DNA of 64,000 nucleotides, taken from positions 868,001-932,000 of the forward strand of contig OZ025787.1 of the NCBI GenBank assembly GCA_964019425.1, written 5' to 3'. Shown here piece by piece: positions 57,289-64,000 of this stretch (its first letter is position 1; each line of letters starts with the position of its first letter). The notes under the pieces are model-generated. The model was not told where the DNA came from. It saw only the letters and a list, made by a program, of their open reading frames with translations, and searched no databases. The stretch comes from Flectonema sp. DT1601 (Eukaryota; Euglenozoa; Diplonemea; Diplonemida; Diplonemidae). The translations under genes were made by a program, and so were the position numbers.

Positions 57289-59703
57289 TCATTCGTTTGA
57301 GAGTTTGCTGCAGTTGCCGTGAACATTGACAACGACAGGTACAATAGCAGCATCGCTCAGTAAAGGATCTCCGCTACCTGTGGGAGTAATTGATTTGCTT
57401 TGATTAGATTTTCGTTTACTGAATTGCGTTGGATGTGAAACATCTGAAGCCGCCCCTGTGAAGTCAGCCAATAAACTTCGATCTATCCGATTGCTGTTCT
57501 CCTTTTCAACAGTTGATTTACATGACTTAGTTTGTAATGAGTATCTCTTAATGAGTCCTAGACCATGTGGTTGTTGTTTAATATTTTCAATTTCACTTTC
57601 AGCAGATGATTCCGACTGACGCACGAGGACCTTCGGTCGAGTTGCTAAGAAGCCCTCATATCGTGGCTTACTTGTATTTCCTGTTTCTCGTTTCTGATGA
57701 TTCGACGAATTATTAACCACGCGAGTGTTTGTAATTTCCTGAAGATGTGAAGATGACAACTTCAGGTCAGCTGATGGCTTTTTTTGTTCCGAAGTATATT
57801 CATCATAGCACTGCCATCTCTTAGCAGGAAGTGTGTTAGTTCTTCCCGCATTAGTTTCTGTTTGACTTTCAAGTGACTGAACTGGACGATGCTCTACTCC
57901 AGTACTTGACGTCTGAACAGGTTGATCAGAGTAACAATATTCTCTAACTGCATTAGGATGCATCTCCTGTTGCTGTTCATAATGAACAGCATTAGATTGA
58001 TCGCAGTAATTGAATTGTTGTTGATGATCTGTCATGTTGTAGTCACAACCGTATGACGGAGAGGTATTATTATATCTGTACTGTGTATTCACTACTTCTG
58101 AAGGGATTTGATAAGAAACAGCCGGGATAGGACTACAGCAATTCCCACAACGACTCTGACTTTCATATAAATAAGACTGAGAAGTAGTAGTTGGATAATT
58201 ACTAGTAGTGTATCTCCTACTCATTTGGTGACATGTCCTTTTGCTATTAAAATACTGACCAAATGTTAGGACAGTAGGAACGTCATCACGTGGTGGTTCA
58301 TAATGAGAGTACTGTGAGAGTTGATAAATAGAACCTTCCCTTCCATGTAGAATCTGATTATTATCTTGTTGGTAATTAGGTACTGGTACTAATTGAGGAA
58401 GATTACCAGCACTCTTGGAGTGTGTTTCTGATACCGACAATGATCTAACGGCTTCATTTCCCAAACCACTTGCTTCTGAACTTTGTTTCCCACGAACTGA
58501 ATGCTCACTATTCTCACTCTTCCCCGAAACACAATCGTCACTCGATAAGGGACTCGTTTGTAGGTCATCAGGTGTCGTTGTTTTGATATCATTCACTAGG
58601 CCATAAGAACTGACTGGAGAAATATCGTCAACCGGTTGAAGTGGAGAGTAATCTCCATAATACTGGTCCAGATGTGGATGTAAAGGGGGAAGAGGAGGGG
58701 AAGGGACATGTTGGCTATTATGATAGAATGGTGTTGAAGATCTTTGAGCAACTGTTGTATACATTGTATCAACATCTTGATACATATCAGTAGCAGGGAG
58801 TAAACTTACATAAGGATTGAAAGCAGCAGTTCTACTTCCTCGATTCATGCCATCAGACAACAGTCCCGGAGGTGAGTTGTAATAAGTCTGCTGTTCATAC
58901 CGACCTTCGGGGGGTGTTTGAGTGGATCCCAAGTTGTATAGTATCGGCTGCGTTTGTTCACCGGATGTATTTGCCGTTGGAACTGTTGTCTCAGCACCAG
59001 TTGGGTAATAGCAAGCGTGAAGATCGAGTACGGAATACTTCCTTTCACCGTGCTGCTGTTGTTGTTGTTGCTGTTGTTGCTGTTGCTGTTGTTGTTGTTG
59101 TTGCTGTTGTTGTTGTTGTTGCTTAGCCTTTTGCTCTTCAACGAAGACACCAAACAATTTTGTTGGGCATCTTGGCGGTGTCAGACTTCGGTGATAGTGG
59201 ATAGGATACGCATCGTCCGAAATGTGAATTTTGCGACACTTCTCACGGTACCAACAATCATGAAATGATACCTGTCTTGGACATATAACACCACAACCAT
59301 TATGAATACCTGCAGTAACATAAACATCTTGTGATGCAAAGAAATAGCTACCGCTGGATGCGAACTTTCCTGGAATCTCTCCATCTACTCCAACACAGAT
59401 AATTTCACCAGCCTTCAGCTTGTGTCCTCCGGTGAGCACAGGCCGTGGCGTTGGTTGCGGTGCATTCACGGATTTTTTGTTATATTTTCCCAGATCAGTA
59501 ACATGTACAAAAATACACTTTTTCCCCCATGAGCACTTCCCCTGTAGTAAACTCTGACACAACGGCCTATTTGCACTGAAGTCTTCTGCGTGAGTAACGC
59601 CCTTTGTGATAAACACAACCTCCGATGGGAACTCATACTGAGCAATGCATTCTCCGCCACACAGTTCTTGGCAGAGAACTATTCCTCCGGAAGAGTGAAG
59701 CAT
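57289..59703 (-). CDS. CCCH zinc-finger polyQ protein
   Basis: 804 aa. Two CCCH fingers stand in the first third: CQSLLQGKCSWGKKCIFVH (C-x7-C-x5-C-x3-H, near residue 49) and CPRQVSFHDCWYREKCRKIH (C-x8-C-x5-C-x3-H, near residue 142). A Gln run of about 24 follows near residue 195, then a long Tyr/Gln/Ser/Asn-rich tail of low complexity. CCCH proteins usually bind mRNA and control its stability or translation; the prion-like tail fits RNP-granule proteins. In organisms with polycistronic transcription such proteins are main regulators, so this role is plausible but inferred. Start 59703 is 18 nt after the acceptor TTTTACATCTCACAG (59722-59723). This is the most upstream gene of the row. Confidence 0.85.
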   Translation of the reverse strand: MLHSSGGIVLCQELCGGECIAQYEFPSEVVFITKGVTHAEDFSANRPLCQSLLQGKCSWGKKCIFVHVTDLGKYNKKSVNAPQPTPRPVLTGGHKLKAGEIICVGVDGEIPGKFASSGSYFFASQDVYVTAGIHNGCGVICPRQVSFHDCWYREKCRKIHISDDAYPIHYHRSLTPPRCPTKLFGVFVEEQKAKQQQQQQQQQQQQQQQQQQQQQQQHGERKYSVLDLHACYYPTGAETTVPTANTSGEQTQPILYNLGSTQTPPEGRYEQQTYYNSPPGLLSDGMNRGSRTAAFNPYVSLLPATDMYQDVDTMYTTVAQRSSTPFYHNSQHVPSPPLPPLHPHLDQYYGDYSPLQPVDDISPVSSYGLVNDIKTTTPDDLQTSPLSSDDCVSGKSENSEHSVRGKQSSEASGLGNEAVRSLSVSETHSKSAGNLPQLVPVPNYQQDNNQILHGREGSIYQLSQYSHYEPPRDDVPTVLTFGQYFNSKRTCHQMSRRYTTSNYPTTTSQSYLYESQSRCGNCCSPIPAVSYQIPSEVVNTQYRYNNTSPSYGCDYNMTDHQQQFNYCDQSNAVHYEQQQEMHPNAVREYCYSDQPVQTSSTGVEHRPVQSLESQTETNAGRTNTLPAKRWQCYDEYTSEQKKPSADLKLSSSHLQEITNTRVVNNSSNHQKRETGNTSKPRYEGFLATRPKVLVRQSESSAESEIENIKQQPHGLGLIKRYSLQTKSCKSTVEKENSNRIDRSLLADFTGAASDVSHPTQFSKRKSNQSKSITPTGSGDPLLSDAAIVPVVVNVHGNCSKLSNE
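59049..59131 (-). repeat. CAA/CAG run coding for glutamine
   Basis: About 24 mixed CAA/CAG codons in a row in the CCCH gene, the longest Gln run of the window. Confidence 0.93.
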
Positions 59704-59723
59704 TCTTAGTGACTAGTGCAACT

Positions 59724-62450
59724 GTGAGATGTAAAATAATTATTATATTGTGACTTAACTGAATATAAATCGCTTATTAAGTTGCGTCAGTACCTAACGA
59801 TTTCTCTGATTTCAGTGATGGTTTGTGTTACCTGTGTAGGTTAAAAGAATGCATTTCTGAGTGATATTTTGTTGTCGTTTATGCCACCTATTTATTTTTT
59901 AAAGTTTTAGGATAATACTGTCTTTTTCTGTTCTTAAATAAAAGAATAAAAAAAAGAGAAAAGAAAGAAGAAAAAAAAGAAAAAAAAAGGAATTTTTAAT
60001 GTTATAACTAGGGGAGGGTCTTTCTCTGTATCCCTCTCCTTTTTCTCCCCAAGAGTTGTTATTTTTCTTTTTATTTGTTGTTGGTCGTGTTATCACTTTT
60101 TTCTTTTTTTTTTTCCCCCTCATCTTTTTATTAATTCCTTCTTCCTTTTGCAGGGTTTTTCCTTACGTGTTTTTTTTTTTGGTTTTTGGTTTTGTTTTTT
60201 TTTTTTGTTGGCTTTTTTTTTTTTTTTGTTTTTTTTTTTTTTTCCATTTTTATTTAGTATATTTGTTCCCGATTATTTTTTGTTTTTTCTCTTGCTAGGG
60301 TGGGAAGAGGACCTCATCTGGCGCAACACACTGAGCCACAAGTATGTGTGACTGGGTGCAAGGATGACCCTATCAAGTCACTCCACAGTCAGCGCAAGTG
60401 GGGAGACTGGTGTCTATGTGAATGGGCATGTGAGTGAATGGATCCTTGGCATATTGACGTTAAGTCTAGTGTAAGATAAGCACATCGGGGGAAAGATAAG
60501 GTTTTTTTTTTTTTTTTTTTTTTGATATTTGAACGTCACCTCTCCCCCCCCATCCTTCTTTTTATTTTTTTTCTTTCCAAAGTATTCTATTTGTATGCAA
60601 GAGTATCTCTCGCGTAATGCACCCTCTCCCCTTTTAGTGGTTGAACAAAGTAAACCCATATCTCAATATCTCATCGCGGAATACACCAGAAAATGCCCGA
60701 AGCTAGAGCATGTGGGCTGCATTATCTCATTGTTAATAATTTTTTCCATATTTTTCCACGCCCCTCCGCGGCATTTTCTGATTTCCGATATGCTACAATA
60801 AAAAAACAAAAACAAAATGCAAAGAAAGAAAGAAAGAAAAAAAAGAATAATACATCCCACTACAAAAAGGATGACCACTCACAGTACTTCACTTCACTAA
60901 TCACTACGATATATGTGTAATCATATTATTGCCTGTGGATGCATACTCGCACTGGGGAAAACATTTTTTTTTTTTTTTTTTTTTTTTTTAATTCCTTAGT
61001 TCGTTTCGTTTTCTTCTCATCATGGGTTTTTCTTACAGTTAAAATTTAAAAAAAAAAAAAAAGGGTTCAGTTCATCAACATTGAACTCCCTATTATTGTT
61101 TTCATCATTTTTTTTTTTTTTTTTTTTGCCTTCTTTTTTTTTTTTTTTTTTTTTTAGAATTAGGAATTAGGTAATCGGGTGCGGGTAGGGGTTATTTTTT
61201 ATTTATTTTTTTTTTTTTTTTTTTTTGTCCTCACCCCCTTCTCCGTGCTTTAAATTCTTAGCCAAGAAACATTAGAGCAGGATCGGAAGAACACGTGTTA
61301 TATCCTTCCCATACCATAGAGGAGTACACTTCAGGTATCCGAAGCTTGCGTGCAAACGTTATTTTATTCAAAGGTTTGTAAACAACTTATATAAAGGGGA
61401 AGGAATTGGGTAGCAAAGTGAATGGGGAAAGGCTGAGGGCGACCCGGAGCTTGAGTGCCGTGCTCGTTAAATGCATCCCGACTCAAATTCTTATTTACTA
61501 TTCGCTTACATTTTTTTTTCTCCTTTTTTTTTTTTTTTTTTTTTTTCTTTCCTCTTCTTTTTCCTTATTAATACAACACATTTTATTAAATATAAAAATA
61601 CAATTTCGTCAAATCCCACGACTGCCACTCAGCTAACTAACAACTTATTTTCTGCTAGATCCACTAGCAATATTACTTTCGTTGTGCAATGACTTACATT
61701 CTATGTTAAGTGTCATTTCAGCATGATAGATGCCAAGTCAAGATGTGTTGTAATTATATAATAAAATAACTAGCAATGTTCCAGCCAACACGTGAACAAG
61801 TATCAAGGGACTGGATGAACGGCTAACAATGAATTGTGAGAAAGGACGATTCTGAAGAATTCAGAGAGAGAGAAAAAAGAAATCGCAACGCAATGCAACA
61901 TCTCACGGGGAATGGGTAGTAGTCGTCAGAAATATGGGGATCAGCTATCAAATGAGGTGGGGGCTAATAAAGCGTCAAAAAAGAAAGGAAAACGGCTCGC
62001 AGATTGGGGGCAGAGGGTGTTGACAAAGTGAAAGACAGCACTTAAGAAAAAAGACAGTTGACTTTTTCATTCATCAGATCCTTCGTTTATTTTTTTTTTT
62101 CTTTCCCCACAACCAGAACCTACCACGAGAACTACGTACACCCCTCATAACACGCATAGCCTACAGAATCATTCTTAGGCTAACTACTTGCTATGACGAG
62201 AACTTATAATCGACATCCTCGCAAGGTATAATAAAACGCAAAGAATGAGTCCATAGTCTCGAAAAAAAATAAACTATATCACCTGTGGTAGACGAACAAC
62301 CTACCAATCCGGGGGGTTTTTTGTTTAGATTACTGGTGGTACAATGCACATAGAAATCTATGATCAACCCGTAACATGTTTTTTTACTAACAATTGACTG
62401 AAAGAAGAGACTTTGTCTCGAAAATTTGCTTTTAGATATTGTGGGTAATA

Positions 62451-62484
<34 letters not shown>

Positions 62485-64000
62485 GAAAAATACTTATTAG
62501 AAAGTTTTTTTTTTTTTGTACTTTATCTTTTGGGTAGTGCTGAGGTATGGGAAACGGTTTAAGGCCCAGTCTATATTATATTATTATACAGAATTATTCT
62601 TTCCTTTTCTCTTTTTTTTTTTTTTCTCTCCCTTTTGCCTCATGCAAAAAGATTAGCAAGATGATGTCGTGGGAAGCTATGGGTGTTCAAGAATCCAATA
62701 ATATTGTACTAAGGAGGCATTGAGACAAAGAAACAAGTTGCACTCAGTACCACAAATCATGGTCACAATACACTTAAAAAGAACAGTCGGTTCTGTTCAT
62801 TGATCGAGGGCAATATGTACATATATTTTTTTTAAGTAGTATTCACTACATAAATGGGTAATTAACACGAAGACAGTCGGGAGGCAGTGGGATCAATCGT
62901 CCTTTTTTTATATTTTAAATAGGGTAGGTGAGTTAATTAGAAGGTAAAATATTTTAAGGGTAGGATGGGGTAGGTGAAAAAAGATTATCGGGGTCTCCCA
63001 CCTTGTAAGTGAACTAACTGCCTGTAGGAACAGGTTGTCACTCCGAGACATGTGGCATGACATAGTACTTAAGCTACTCTGTCAAACTTTTTGCAGTTTT
63101 CGAAAGTAGCGCTCCACTCCCAGAATAGCAATTAGCTTCACGAGCTAGGCCAGGTGAGGTGCGGGTGAAAATTTAGGTGTTTTTTTTTTTTTCTTTCTTT
63201 TTTTTTAATACTTTTTTTCTTTTTTCTCTTATTTTTCCCATATCATTTTTCTAATTGTACTCGCTGTAGATGATGCAACTCAATTCCACGCATTAACATG
63301 GGTCGTGAACCGTACAAACAACGTAGTTAGTTAACTTTTCTAGTTGATACAATGACTGCGTGCTAGCGAAGGAAGTTTCACAAATTTGAAAGAACTTGAA
63401 TTTTCAAAAATTTATTTTTAAAAAAAAAAAAATAAAACAACAACAATAATAATTAAAAAAAAAATAATAATCTCATATTAAAAAATTAACTCTTCAGGAA
63501 ATTTAAGAGGTAGAAGATCATGTCAGTCCTTTGGGTGTGAGAATCAGAACTTAACCAGGGGATTTTCTTTTTGCTATCGGGCCCTCCAGATTCCAAAACG
63601 AAGAATAAGTTTCTTCGGGTGGGCTACTTTGCTTGGCCTCAAATTTAAAGAAAGCTTTGAACATAGAATACAATTATCTTCTCTTTATTTACTTACTTTT
63701 TTTTTTTTTTTTTTCCCTATTCAGAAGTTTTTTCACATGCCACCGAATAAATTCTTTTCGTGTCGCCGTTAAAAAGAAAAAAAAATTAAAGAAGGGGGGG
63801 AAAGAGCTGGGGAAGAACAGTGACTTCGGTGTGCTATTTAACTTCCGAATCATGTGTATCTTAACGCACTGGAACACAAGATTTAAGTTCACCTGTTCTT
63901 GTATTTACGTGGGGTGACTCATTCTGTTGCCATACAAGCAGGTTCACACTTCAATTTGTTCCTCGTCGTTTTTTTTTTTTATTTTTTTATATATCTCCTC
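59724..64000. other. Gene-free right end, rich in homopolymers
   Basis: 4.3 kb beyond the first gene of the row. It holds many T runs of 12-25 (60230, 60501, 60965, 61110, 61136, 61206, 61530, 62454, 63697) and GA/CT-rich stretches, but no ORF above about 95 aa, no RNA gene and no tandem repeat that I can support on either strand. All ORFs are T-run artefacts rich in Phe. It may be the transcription start region of the minus-strand row or a strand switch. Confidence 0.5.

Noticed and set aside
60056-60351. Phe-rich + strand ORFs (also at 20075, 48943, 53001, 61406, 63633)
   Set aside because: They come from T runs; no start context, acceptor or conserved pattern.
62640-62670. AAAGATTAGCAAGATGATG resembling U6 snRNA
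   Set aside because: The U6 core ACAGAGA and the rest of the gene are absent.

Overview
The window is nuclear DNA of a flagellate-type protist. It is AT-rich, with long homopolymer T runs on the + strand, and every gene I can support (about 19, plus one doubtful) lies on the minus strand in one unbroken row of about 59 kb. Introns are few and mostly 60-230 bp, with a GTATGT-like donor and an ACAG-like acceptor. Nearly every start codon has a pyrimidine-rich AG acceptor about 10-100 nt upstream of it, and the previous stop is often only 200-270 nt beyond that. A head-to-tail, one-strand gene row with an acceptor before each gene is the layout of spliced-leader trans-splicing lineages (Euglenozoa, dinoflagellates and kin). 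The cis-introns argue against a typical trypanosomatid. I cannot name the species.

Layout, all minus strand, in + coordinates. 408-3801: small LRR protein whose first intron carries a 17-unit satellite. 4737-7406: unrecognised 889-aa protein. 7638-9032: coiled-coil protein. 9355-11245: cathepsin L-like protease split by a 910-bp insert that behaves as an intron. 11652-14552: IQ/EF-hand protein. 15204-17023: membrane-anchored sulfotransferase. 17339-18421 and 18652-19625: unknowns, the second with a ubiquitin-like N-terminus. 20528-21448: DHHC-type acyltransferase with changed zinc-finger residues. 21938-22336: short helical protein. 22882-36922: a four-exon gene for a protein of about 4270 aa made of about 33 fibronectin-III-like repeats. 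38902-40308: secreted pectinacetylesterase/Notum-like protein lacking the usual serine. 40760-43518: polyQ-LRR-IQ-coiled-coil protein. 44291-45265: protein with a hexapeptide array. 46713-47297: possibly myristoylated protein. 49926-51511: PP2C phosphatase. 52058-52900: SRR1-like. 53816-56946: COG3, a Golgi tethering subunit. 57289-59703: CCCH zinc-finger polyQ protein. From 59.7 to 64.0 kb no gene could be supported.

The genes do not form a pathway. Themes are flagellum/centriole-type scaffolds (LRR, IQ, EF-hand, coiled coil), the secretory route (COG3, sulfotransferase, acyltransferase, Notum-like) and signalling (PP2C). Exon joins were made by hand from reading frame, splice dinucleotides and domain continuity; all joined models keep frame and give whole-codon totals.

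The most interesting signals are: (1) one 147-bp satellite family sitting inside introns of two unrelated genes 22 kb apart; (2) the cathepsin insert, flanked by 20-bp direct repeats that each contain AG|GT, so that splicing restores the coding sequence exactly, an introner-like birth of an intron; (3) the giant FN3 protein with a WSXWS-like W-G-x-W-S box in nearly every repeat; (4) the evidence for trans-splicing across the whole row.
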